Shown here: positions 1 to 9,500 of the stretch, piece by piece
Layout: every line of letters begins with the position of its first letter
Numbering within the stretch: the first letter of the stretch is position 1
Source: Branchiostoma floridae
Taxonomy: Eukaryota; Chordata; Leptocardii; Amphioxiformes; Branchiostomatidae
Length of the DNA stretch: 64,000 bases
Assembly (NCBI RefSeq): GCF_000003815.2
Contig: NC_049983.1
Coordinates: 6,161,669 to 6,225,668, forward strand
Reading direction: 5' to 3'
Notes under the pieces: model-generated
Seen by the model: the letters and a program-made list of their open reading frames with translations, nothing else
Told to the model about the DNA's origin: nothing
Databases searched by the model: none
Position numbers and translations under genes: made by a program

Positions 1-27
1 TTCATATCTTTTATCAGATATTTTTGG

Positions 28-980
28 AAGAAGACACCAGTTGTGTAATTTGATAGACTAAAGAAGAGATAACTTAAGAGACAATAAGTTATCTTGTCAG
101 AAATTATTGGGAAGAAGACACCAGTTGTGTAATTTGATAGACTAAAGAAGAGATAACTTAAGAGACAATAAGTTATCTTGTCAGAAATTATTGGGAAGAA
201 GACACCAGTTGTGTAATTTGATAGACTAAAGAAGAGATAACTTAAGAGACAATAAGTTATCTTGTCAGAAATTATTGGGAAGAAGACACCAGTTGTGTAA
301 TTTGATAGACTAAAGAAGAGATAACTTAAGAGACAATAAGTTATCTTGTCAGAAATTATTGGGAAGAAGACACCAGTTGTGTAATTTGATAGACTAAAGA
401 AGAGATAACTTAAGAGACAATAAGTTATCTTGTCAGAAATTATTGGGAAGAAGACACCAGTTGTGTAATTTGATAGACTAAAGAAGAGATAACTTAAGAG
501 ACAATAAGTTATCTTGTCAGAAATTATTGGGAAGAAGACACCAGTTGTGTAATTTGATAGACTAAAGAAGAGATAACTTAAGAGACAATAAGTTATCTTG
601 TCAGACATTATTGGGAAGAAGACACCAGTTGTGTAATTTGATAGACTAAAGAAGAGATAACTTAAGAGACAATAAGTTATCTTGTCAGAAATTATTGGGA
701 AGAAGACACCAGTTGTGTAATTTGATAGACTAAAGAAGAGATAACTTAAGAGACAATAAGTTATCTTGTCAGACATTATTGGGAAGATGACACCAGTTGT
801 ATTATCCGATAGAATGAAGAGGAGATAACTTAAGAGACAATAAGTTATCTTGTCAGACATTATTGAAAATATGACACCAGTTGTGTAATGTGATAGACTA
901 AAGAAGAGATGACTTAAGAGACAGTAGATTATCCTGTAGACGGTATTGGAAAAAAGTCACCAGTTGTGTAATGTAGCAGT
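28..980. repeat. 84-bp minisatellite, about 11.5 copies
   Basis: The word aagaagacacc recurs at 28, 112, 196, 280, 364, 448, 532, 616 and 700, and in diverged form at 784, 868 and 952, so the period is exactly 84 bp. The first nine units are almost identical (aaatt/acatt differences near 605 and 771), while the last three are clearly diverged. Positions 1-27 look like a diverged partial unit. Each unit holds a perfect 9-bp inverted repeat, AGATAACTT / AAGTTATCT, with a 10-nt loop (67-94 in the first unit). All frames have stops, so it is noncoding. Confidence 0.97.
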
Positions 981-1023
981 TAAACAGACCATAATTTGTC
1001 TTAGTTTGTACTACACTTATGAT

Positions 1024-1333
1024 CAGTGTTCTCGCCAGGCCTTTTCAGCATAGGGTGCCCATATGCTGTAATTAACATCCCCTAAGCTGTGATTTGGGCC
1101 CCTATGCTGTGATTTGGGCCCCTACGCTGTATTTCAACCAGTGAATGATACTTTTCTGTGGTTTTGTAACTAGTAAAAGTAAAAAAAAATGTAGGCTTTA
1201 TTACACTTAAAATAAAGCAAGTAATAGTGTTTTTAACCAACTACAATTCTCATGCCTGCATTGCTTACCATGCATATGGCTTTGCTGCAATAAAATGCCC
1301 CTACGCTGTGTAATAATCCTGGTGAGAACCCTG
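1024..1333. mobile_element. hAT-like MITE (CAG...CTG ends)
   Basis: The ends form a 16-bp inverted repeat with two mismatches: CAGTGTTCTCGCCAGG at 1024-1039 and the complement of CCTGGTGAGAACCCTG at 1318-1333. The inside repeats the phrase gggcccctaYgctgt several times. Flanks share only an offset ATGAT, so no clean target duplication survives. There is no transposase ORF. A related fragment in opposite orientation lies at about 32900-33072. The hAT assignment is inferred from the CAG...CTG ends. Confidence 0.72.
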
Positions 1334-1389
1334 AATGATGACACAAGGTCTTTCACAACAAGAGATGTTCGTGGCAACCGTAAGAGATT

Positions 1390-1462
1390 ACTGAAATCAA
1401 TCAACTTTATATACCATTCCTGTTTCAGAATGCACATGTGTCCATGGCATCTGTAAGCGAGG
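1390..1462 (+). pseudogene. Duplicated splice acceptor and exon start of the first EGF exon
   Basis: About 73 bp is tandemly duplicated. The first copy (from actgaaatc at 1390) carries tgtttcag plus 24-29 nt matching the beginning of the EGF exon at 1500; the second copy (from 1463) leads into the real exon. The relic acceptor AG is at 1427-1428. Positions 1429-1452 are followed by gtaagc, a plausible donor, which would make a 24-nt exon starting with 2 nt and ending with 1 nt of a codon, the same phase pattern as the real exon. It may be used, cryptic or dead; sequence alone does not decide. Confidence 0.75.
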
Positions 1463-1499
1463 ACTGAAATCATTCAGGTTATATTTTTTCTTGTTTCAG

Positions 1500-1595
1500 A
1501 GTGCACCTGTGTCCATGGCATCTGTAAGAGTGGTCTGGAGGGTGACGGCAGCTGCTCCTGTCTCTCTGGGTACTCAGGAGAACACTGCGATCAAC
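1500..1595 (+). CDS. Stabilin-like gene, EGF-like exon (first in window)
   Basis: Internal exon of a stabilin-type scavenger receptor. The acceptor ttgtttcag precedes 1500 and the donor gtaagt follows 1595. The frame starts at 1502 (2 nt carried in, 1 nt carried out; phase 1 at both ends) and gives 31 residues. Landmarks are [20 protein letters not shown] and GYSGEHCDQ. The Cys spacing and G-Y-x-G-x-x-C end are typical of the C-terminal half of an EGF/laminin-like module; the CxCVHGxCxxGxxGDGxCxC pattern is characteristic of stabilins as I know them. Extracellular. The preceding exon lies left of the window. A duplicated acceptor sits just upstream. Confidence 0.93.
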
Positions 1596-2439
1596 GTAAG
1601 TACTACAATGTAGATTTTCAGACTTCAGACCTTGTAGACTTAGATTTTAACTCTTGGATTTCTAGACTTACACTTGTTTTTAGCTAGACTTCATGCCTTC
1701 ATGGTTAAGACTCTTGATTGCCGACTTGGACTGTTAGATATAGACTTTGACTTACATCGTAAGATCAAGGCTGTCTCCAGAACCTGTCCATCTATCCAAG
1801 GATGGAAATTTGCTTGCTGAGGCAGACAGAAGCTTCACCCAATCCGTCCAAGAAATCTGAATTTCATGACGCAAAATTGATGAATATGTTTTTGACTGAT
1901 TTAACAAGGAAAATGAAATTTAATATCAGTTCCCAAACAGTAAGTGGGACGAAAAAAGGTTGAAAGCTGGAGACAGCCCCTTCGTAAGATGCTTAGATAA
2001 GTTAGAATCAGACCTTAGACTCGGGTTTACAGTTAAACACTTTACATCTTACACTCATCTTTAGACCTTAGGCACTATACGACTGATACATGTAAGAAAG
2101 CATTGGCATTTTCACTCCTATACACTCTAGTCCTGCGGTGTCCTTAGTACCAGGCAGACAAAGTATCACTCCAACAACCATGATCACCCTAAGAATTATT
2201 GATAGCTAACCGATCGAAAGTTGCTCTGCATACACGATACAGATCAGGAGAAGACAATTTGGTGGCTATGACCTCTGTCATGGCCATCATGGCAGGTGCT
2301 TTCAATTGTCTAGTGACAGTCTGACCTCCGAAAACTGCTGCATGACAAAAGAGAAAGGGCACATGAATGAGTGAGATGGAAGACTGCCAGAGTATTGTGA
2401 AGGTCAGGATGTAAGACGCATGATGTGCGCTGGCGAGAC
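1596..2439. other. Start of 13.4 kb intron, no feature recognised
   Basis: Donor gtaagtac at 1596. Short words such as gacttagac recur loosely between 1615 and 2070, but no clear repeat unit, inverted repeat or conserved ORF is visible. The reverse-strand ORF at 2189-2518 has no recognisable domain. Confidence 0.6.
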
Positions 2440-3521
2440 GTCTTGCTGGGGGACCTTTCAGGTGAAGGAAAAACATGCACATCTTAATTGCATGTAGCAG
2501 GAGGTGCAGACACGACACTATGTCATGCCGCAGAAGGCGACATCAAGATTTGTGACCCCTTTTAGGTGAAGGCCTAGAAGTTTGGTTTTTTTGGCAAGAC
2601 TTTGAACTAGGGATTTACCTTTTTTATTGAAGGCTGTTGAATTATGAAGTTCCCAAAAAGTTTGATAGGTTCATTTCAGGGCACAAAACACCCACCATCA
2701 TTTTGCAGAATTTATGGGTAAAGCAACTTAAACAGAAAAAACTTGCAGTTTTACATACTAAAAAGGGTCCGTCAACACCTTCTCGAGATACTCTTATTCA
2801 AAGTTTGAAACAAAATCAGCCCCTGCAATCCCCATAAAGCTGCTAGGGAGCCCAATCTTACAGCACTTATTCTCTGCCCCAAGAGCTGTCTACCACTCAA
2901 AACAGCAAATTTCCAGAACACAAAAATATAAAAATAGGAAGTTCCATTGTAGTACCTTGGAAAACTGTTGGGGGCCCGCTATTGAACTTGACCTTTGTTT
3001 TCCAACCCCAACCAACCTACTAAATATCACCAAGAATCATCCTGGATGTCTTGCTGGGGGACCTTTCAGGTGAAGGAAAAACATGCACATCTTAATTGCA
3101 TGTAGCAGAAGGTGCAGACATGCCACTACATGTATGTCATGCGGCAGAAGGCGACATCAAGATTTGTGACCCCTTTTAGGTGAAGGCCTAGAAGTTTGGT
3201 TTCTTTGGCAGCACTTTGAACTAGGGATTTACCTTCTTGAAGGCCCTTGAATTATGATGTTTCAAGTTTTGATGTTTCAAAAAGTTTGGTGGGTTCATAC
3301 CAGGACCATAAAACACCCACCATCAGTTTGTAGGAAAGAATTTACAGATAAAGCAGTATTAAACAAAAACAGCTTCCAGTTTTACTTGCCAGGAAAAACA
3401 CATAATAAAAAAGGGTGTTGATCTGTCAAAACCTTCTTGAGTTATTCTTTTCCAAAAGTTGAAATAAAGTAGGCCCCTGCAGTCCCAAGAAAAGCCACTA
3501 GGGGACCCAATCTTACAGGAA
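2440..3521. repeat. Two direct copies of a ~0.45 kb dispersed repeat
   Basis: The text beginning gtcttgctgggggacctttc occurs at 2440 and again at 3048, about 608 bp apart, and remains alignable for roughly 420-470 bp (to about 2862 and 3521) with small indels. The interval 2880-3045 resembles the repeat mosaic at 8280-9060 (phrases such as agtaccttgg, gggggcccRctat, cctacYaaatatca). A short ORF at 2637-2837 falls inside and has no recognisable domain. Confidence 0.85.
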
Positions 3522-3587
3522 CAGGAGATATCAGAATTGGTTCTACTCTAATACTTAAGATCATCTAAGGCTTTTCAAGATATACTG

Positions 3588-3621
3588 TACACACACACAC
3601 ACACACATGCACGCACACACA

Positions 3622-3666
<45 letters not shown>
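3588..3666. repeat. (CA)n microsatellite
   Basis: About 79 bp of nearly pure AC dinucleotide, interrupted by atgcacgc near 3606 and acaaac near 3622. Confidence 0.97.
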
Positions 3667-3669
<3 letters not shown>

Positions 3670-5265
3670 TATTACACTTGCAGTTGAACAAAATAGTACT
3701 GGAGATAAATGCAACTTGTGGTTTGGCTACATGTATGTCTTCTACAGTGGCCACTTACAATGCACTAAGTAATGTAAGATCGAAGTTCCTTTCTAATTGA
3801 GTAATTTGGTCTGCGCTTGAATGCTCCCAGTGAGTCCTTCAAAATTGCACAGGTTTGCCAAAACTTTGTCCTCATACACTCTATTGAATCGTCTTGGATT
3901 GGTCTCCTGGCTTTTAGATCAATGGTAGTGTATTATGGCATTGAAAGTCAAAAACATGGCAGTAGTAACCTTTTTTGTGCGTGGGAGGGATCATACTTGA
4001 CATTTCATTTAATTTGTCTGGGTCTGATGGATAAAAGACCTTTCCATGTTCTACCCTATAAAACTTTATGAGAAACCTGCGCTAACAATTTGTGACTCAT
4101 GGGAGGTGACGTTAATCAGTCCGCTGGGGAGAGTAGATCTTCTCTCGTTGATAAAGATTTTTAGTAAAAAACTTTCTATTGGAATATGTTTATCCCTTGA
4201 TGTATTATATTAGCTTAAGTAAAAATAGATTCAAATCAGGCGTTATTTTCCTTTTGATTTATCTATAAAATCTCATTTTCCTTCTCTATTCAGTAAAAAA
4301 CTATACAATTATGTATACCACATTACCACTGATTTACTTTCTTTGCAAAATTAGCCCAAGGGCATGAACTTGCAATAAATATTATTATTTTTATATTCAA
4401 TTATTATGATAACAGGTTGTGGAGCAAGGTTACTGGAAAAGGCTAACTTGATAGATGGAAAGAAAGTGCTTTCAATATGAAATTTGTAGCAATTGTTGGT
4501 TCTTCAGCCTACATCAGAGATCAAGGAATGTTTTTCATATCATTCAAAGAAAAACGTTGCGTCAACCCCTGCCATAGTTGCAGATGAATTGCGGATTGAC
4601 CCACACGATAATATATGGCCTTTGATGGCCCAGGTTACCCAGACGGGGTCTGGCGTCCGTCCAAAAGTCTTATTACTTATCCCTCCAGCACAGAGGTTAC
4701 AGTGCCTAAAGCCATAAAGGTCTCCCACAATGCAGACGTATAAAATGTCAAACGCATAGGAGCCAAATTTTTATCTCCCTAACGTAATGGCCAAAGATAG
4801 GCCTTCAAGGATCAAACCCTCTACTGAAGTTGGATTAGGTAAATGAAAGTGGCATATGATTGAAACAAGAAAGAGAAAGAAACTTTTGACTTTACTTTGC
4901 TTCACTTTATCTGGCCGGAGTGGCCGCTTCTACCACTATAGGGATGTTGCGAACAGTTGGAGTAGACGGTCTGTGCCAGTTGTGTTGCATATTGAGGTGT
5001 CTGAGTTTAAAATCGTAGTTTGTGAGGACTTGGAGTTACTGCCAGGGTCATTTGGGCGGTAGCAGAAGGTACCTTGTCTTCAATGTTAGACTACAAGTCT
5101 TTGTGAATTTACCAACATTCTTATGGCAATATCAATCATATTTGGTAGATTAAACTTTGGCAGGGTCAGTTGAATTTTGAGACTATCGAGATATTATTAA
5201 TAGGTGAGAAAGATCAGTGGGTACTGAAATCATGTGTAACTTGTTGCTCGTGGTAAATTGATCAG
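3667..5265. other. Intronic sequence, little recognisable
   Basis: AT-rich in 4130-4420. A fragment tggccggagtggccgcttcta near 4913 resembles the tggccrctatag repeat seen at 5270 and 61300. The small ORFs here have no family features. Confidence 0.5.
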
Positions 5266-5349
5266 CATTTTCTCTATAGTGGCCACCTGTCTATAGTGGT
5301 CACATTTCTCCAGTTCCTTGAATGGCCGCTATAGACAGATTTTACTGTA
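5266..5349 (-). mobile_element. Fragment of a tggccactatag-type MITE
   Basis: The text ctatagtggccacctgtctatagtggtcac, ending atagacagattttactgta, reads in reverse as an end like CAGTAAAATCTGTCTATAGC. A related piece in the opposite arrangement lies at 61279-61352 (ctgtctatagcagacacc ... gtggtcactatagaaaggtttcactgta). Incomplete; superfamily not determined. Confidence 0.5.
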
Positions 5350-5798
5350 TATTGAAAATTTGAATTTATATTCCTACAAATGTATATAACATTTAATAAT
5401 TTTTTAAATCCTTATTAATCTGTTACTTCTGTACAATACTGAAAACCTTCATACACCTTATGATTAGTGATATTATCAATGGTCTTTATGACCAATGATT
5501 CCAGCAGGTTAATTAGACAATCAGGCAATACTGCATTCTCCATTATGTAGAGAAGATTTCAACTGACATATATTTTCTTCAGTGGTAATGAAATAGTGAT
5601 TATAAGGTAATCCATATCAATACTAATTCTAATTTGTTGGGTTAATTTCACAGTTTGTTGATTAAGCTCATTACTTATCTTTAAAAAATCCACGCTTGAT
5701 TTTTCTTGATAGTTTTCGTAAAAGACTACATTAAGTGAAGCTTATAATAAAGCCACGTGAGTGAAGTTGTATTAAGCCCCCCTTAGCATTAAAGTCTT

Positions 5799-6305
5799 GT
5801 GGGACCGCGTGGCACGATCGGGAGCGCGTTGGTCTCAGGCCCGAGAGGTCCGGGGTTCAAATCCGCTTGCCGTGTCACCGATCTTGTGCCCTTGGGAAAG
5901 GCACTTTACACGACTTTCCTCACCTATCTCGGGTGTAAATGAGTACATAGCTGCGGCTAGTGGCAGTGACAGGCCTTTGTGGTGGTGACAGGCCATAGGG
6001 GCATGTTCGGGCATGACGCACCCGCCATGACACATGAGTCAGGGGTAGGAGGAACCCCTTGCATCCTTGGTCGGAAGTCCTCCTAGGAGACGGAAACTCC
6101 AAACAACAAACCTGCATCTGCTGGGGTCGTCTTACACGTTGCATACAGTTGACCCTGTAGGACTAGTGCGCCAGTGGACGCGAGGGTGGAGAAGGACGTG
6201 CACACCCCTCCTTCACCTTAAAAACCCAAGTGCAGGCCAGGCAGACGGGACGCCTTAAACCCGTCCGCCTACCATTGTCTTTCGAGACAGACGGATGCCA
6301 ACAAC
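5799..6305 (+). mobile_element. tRNA-derived SINE with 14-bp target duplication
   Basis: The element is bracketed by a perfect 14-bp direct repeat, AGCATTAAAGTCTT, at 5785-5798 and 6306-6319, the mark of target-primed insertion. Its head is tRNA-like: an A-box-like tggcacgatcg at 5810-5820 and a B box ggttcaaatcc at 5854-5864. The core phrase ttgggaaaggcactttacac follows at about 5892, and a CAA-rich tail (gatgccaacaac) closes it. At 507 bp it is long for a SINE, so 6060-6300 may be a second body domain. It is not a functional tRNA gene because the cloverleaf is incomplete. Confidence 0.9.
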
Positions 6306-6339
6306 AGCATTAAAGTCTTATAACAGGTCTACCAATAAG

Positions 6340-6595
6340 GGAAATTTATAAGTGGTGTTAACGATAGTGTCATACAAGCTTGGAACAAAAGAATTCATTT
6401 AAAAAAGCTCCAAAGGGCTGTGGTATTGGATACTTGTTCCCCCTTGGCATGAATATGCATTTAACAGTTCTGTCAATAAAAAAATGATGCTTTCGTGGTG
6501 TCATTACTTGTCAATTAGGTCATACAAGCATAGAACAAGGCCATTCATTTGGGAAGCCCCAAAGGGCTCAATACTTGTCCTGGATATCGGTCAAC
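6340..6595. repeat. Degenerate direct repeat, two units
   Basis: The phrase gtcatacaagcWtRgaacaa, with attcattt, aagcYccaaagggct and atacttgt following in the same order, occurs at about 6370 and 6520. Period is roughly 150 bp. No coding content. Confidence 0.7.
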
Positions 6596-7663
6596 AGGAC
6601 AGCAATCTAGGTAATAATAAGGCCAAAGAAAAGTATTTTTATGTTTGCAGTTAAGATGCTGAAAAAAAGGGTCCCTTTTCTTTGAAATTTATGCATTTTG
6701 ATACTAAAATGCAGGGTGTGAACATAAGGGGAATTTTGTTTGGTACATTTGTAGGGCATTTTCACCACGTCTTCTACAACAAAAATGAGAAAATGTTGAA
6801 ACACAATTCTTCAGCATTGTCGTCATCCAGATGTCAGGTAGAAAATTTTATGTCACTTGCCATGAGTCTACCACCAATAAAGGCTGGGAGAACCTTGCAA
6901 ATGTCATTTCTAGCTGGAAATGCACACTGTCCAGGCAGCTAAAATCAGGAAAAGCCAGACTCATCAGCATGGCAGAATAAAAGCAGATCCGGAGAAAAGA
7001 ACTTTGCAACAGATCCGAGTCAGCTTACAGATATCGATGTGCCCTATGTGGCTGAAACTTTCATTCTCATATCAAAACGACTATTTAGTCATATTTGTAA
7101 GCTGTAGGGCTGATATTTATTAGGATTTTACCATGGTCATTATTGATTGGCCATATCTGTACAACATATATGTCTTTAAAAGGCTATGGTCAACAATTTT
7201 TTTTTTCTTGGTCAGTTGGGTTACTTGAAAAAAAGATGACATTTTCCACCTAGGCTTGAGGATAATGAGACAGTTACTGATCCTTCTGGGTTGCCTTTAG
7301 GGGTGGACTCTAAAGAGATGACATGGGCTCAAAGATGATGGAGTACAGCTGAGAAAGTAGGTCAAATCATGTAGAAAGATAATCTCTTGTATTGCATTAT
7401 TCACTACATGCACATGTATTACAAGTTGGTTCAACACATCATTGACAACTACATTACTTTCTGACCTGTTCAATCAACAGTTACTGTTTGGGCCTTATAT
7501 TAGTGTGGGTCCATAACAAAATGTCTGAGGGGTTGCCCCAACTGGCACTCTATGCCCAGCTACGATGTCTCCTTTGGCTTTGCATTTTAGACTTCATAGA
7601 AATGTGGTGTTACTGTTAGGGTATGCTTACATACCTAAACACTGCTCTATTCAAAAATTTTAA

Positions 7664-9500
7664 AATTTTTATATCCATTTACATTTATTATTATGAGACT
7701 CTCTTTGGTGCTGCTTGGCCTTCCTTTGCTTGCTGTTAAAAGCATGTTATCAATATTCAAAGTTATATTTCAGCACATTTATACTTATTATAATGGTGCA
7801 TGGTGTCTTTCCTTGGTGCTGATCGGCCTTCCAGAGTAGTGTTGCTGAAGGAAGTCAATGTAGGGTGTTGGGAGGAAAACAAAAATATTCTGGATGGAAA
7901 GATTGTCAAGTATCAATATTCTAAGTTACTTTTTAGCACATTTACCTTGATAACTAGAGTTCAACGAACCCATCTCTTCGCCAAATAATCATGCCTTTAT
8001 TTAAGACTTTAAGGTCTTATTCATGTATTACTAAATAGCAAATGACTGCATGAACTGTGTTACTCACAAACACACAAACATTACCAAAACCAGACTGTGA
8101 CCTGACAGATGACCTGGTAGCATCCCTGGTCAATCAGAATTTCATGCTTGTCAATTTAGACTTCGTCCCCAGTGTAAGGGCGTCCTCCAGCAAACCATCT
8201 GTATAACAGCTGTGTCCATAGATATAGGTCAAAATGAGATATATAGAGCACAGTGTATTTCTGTTGATAAGTTTTGCTGCAGTACCTTAGGAAGCCACTA
8301 GGGGGCCCACTATCATAATGTATCTTCGTTTTCCTGACCCCTACCCACCTACCAAATATCATCAGGATTTTTTCAAGGCTTCTCTAGTTATGCATTCCAC
8401 AAACAAAAGGACGCACACACTCGGCCCGCTACCGTCCTAACGAAAAATGCTACGTCAACTATTTTCGAACACAACCTTCCTTTCCGCAGCCGCTACTTAA
8501 ATACTAAATATCATGAAAATCCATACACAGCTTCTTGAGTTATATGCTGTTGGCATGGATTTATGAACTTTCCTCATTAATTATGCAAATTAGCTACTGA
8601 TTTGCATAATTAGTATTACATTGTTTAAGTCATCACTCATTCTATCTACATACCGAAAATCCTGATGATCTGTTTACACGTTCTCAAGTTATCCTCGTCC
8701 AAAGTTTGACGGAAATCGGTGCCTGCAGTTCCCAAAAAGCCGCTAGGGGGTCCAAACTCACAACACTTACTCTCTGTTCCAAGGGCTATCTACAACTCAA
8801 AAATCATGACCACAGCATGTCCAGAACACGAAGTGCCAAAATTAAAAGTTTTGCTGCAGTACCTTAGGCAGCCATTAGGGTGCCCATTATCGAACTTGAC
8901 CTTTGTTTTCCTAACCCCAATCCACCTAACAAATATAATCAGGATCCATTCAAGGGTTCTCGAGTTATCTTGCATACAGACAAACGCACTTACATACAAA
9001 TCCCGCTACAGCACCATAGGTAAGAGCCAGGTAAACCATTTTCGCACTTGACCTTCCTCTCCAAAACCGCTACACACCTACCAAGTTTTGTGAAAATCGC
9101 CCTGCTAGATTTTGACTTATGCTGCCAAAAACAAACCGCAAAAAACATACCAAGCTCGCTGCAGTACCGTAGGAAAACGCCAGGTAAACCGTTTTCAAAC
9201 TTGGCATTCCTTTCGACAACTGCTACACACCTACCAAAAATCACAAAGTTCCATCCACAATTTCTTGAGTTATATGCTGTTGACCTACATACAGACCCAA
9301 GTCAGCAATCTCATACTCTTCTTGGCGAAGAGAATTATGAGGCATAATATCTCTCCTTGGTGCTGATTGGCCCTCCATTGCTCTGTTGTTAGAGAAACTC
9401 AATCTTAGGTTTTGAGAGCAGAACAAAAATATTCTGGACAGCAAAATCTTCATTTCATGACTATTCAAACATACGTTTCAGCACATGTAAGCTTGTAATT
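7664..9500. repeat. Mosaic of dispersed repeats
   Basis: Two families interleave. One has phrases tctYtccttggtgctgMttggcc, aacaaaaatattctgga and tttcagcacat, at about 7690, 7800 and 9350-9500. The other (8280-9300) consists of several degenerate units with cagtaccttagg, agccRctagggggcccac, cctaccaaatatcat and cttgagttat, often with opposite-strand ORFs that are chance products. At 8096-8157 a reverse fragment matches the hAT MITE at 42129-42482 (ctggtcaatcagaatttcatg). Confidence 0.75.
8579..8611. repeat. 12-bp perfect palindrome with two octamer motifs
   Basis: AATTATGCAAAT (8579-8590) and ATTTGCATAATT (8600-8611) are perfect inverted copies around a 9-nt spacer. Each arm contains ATGCAAAT, the consensus site of POU/Oct factors, in opposite orientation. 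It lies within the repeat mosaic, so it may simply be part of a transposable element. Confidence 0.9.

Noticed and set aside
28-980. CRISPR array
   Set aside because: The 84-bp units are contiguous with no unique spacers, and the DNA is eukaryotic.
5799-5880. tRNA gene
   Set aside because: A- and B-box-like sequences are present, but the stems do not form a full cloverleaf, and the segment is the head of a SINE bracketed by a target duplication.
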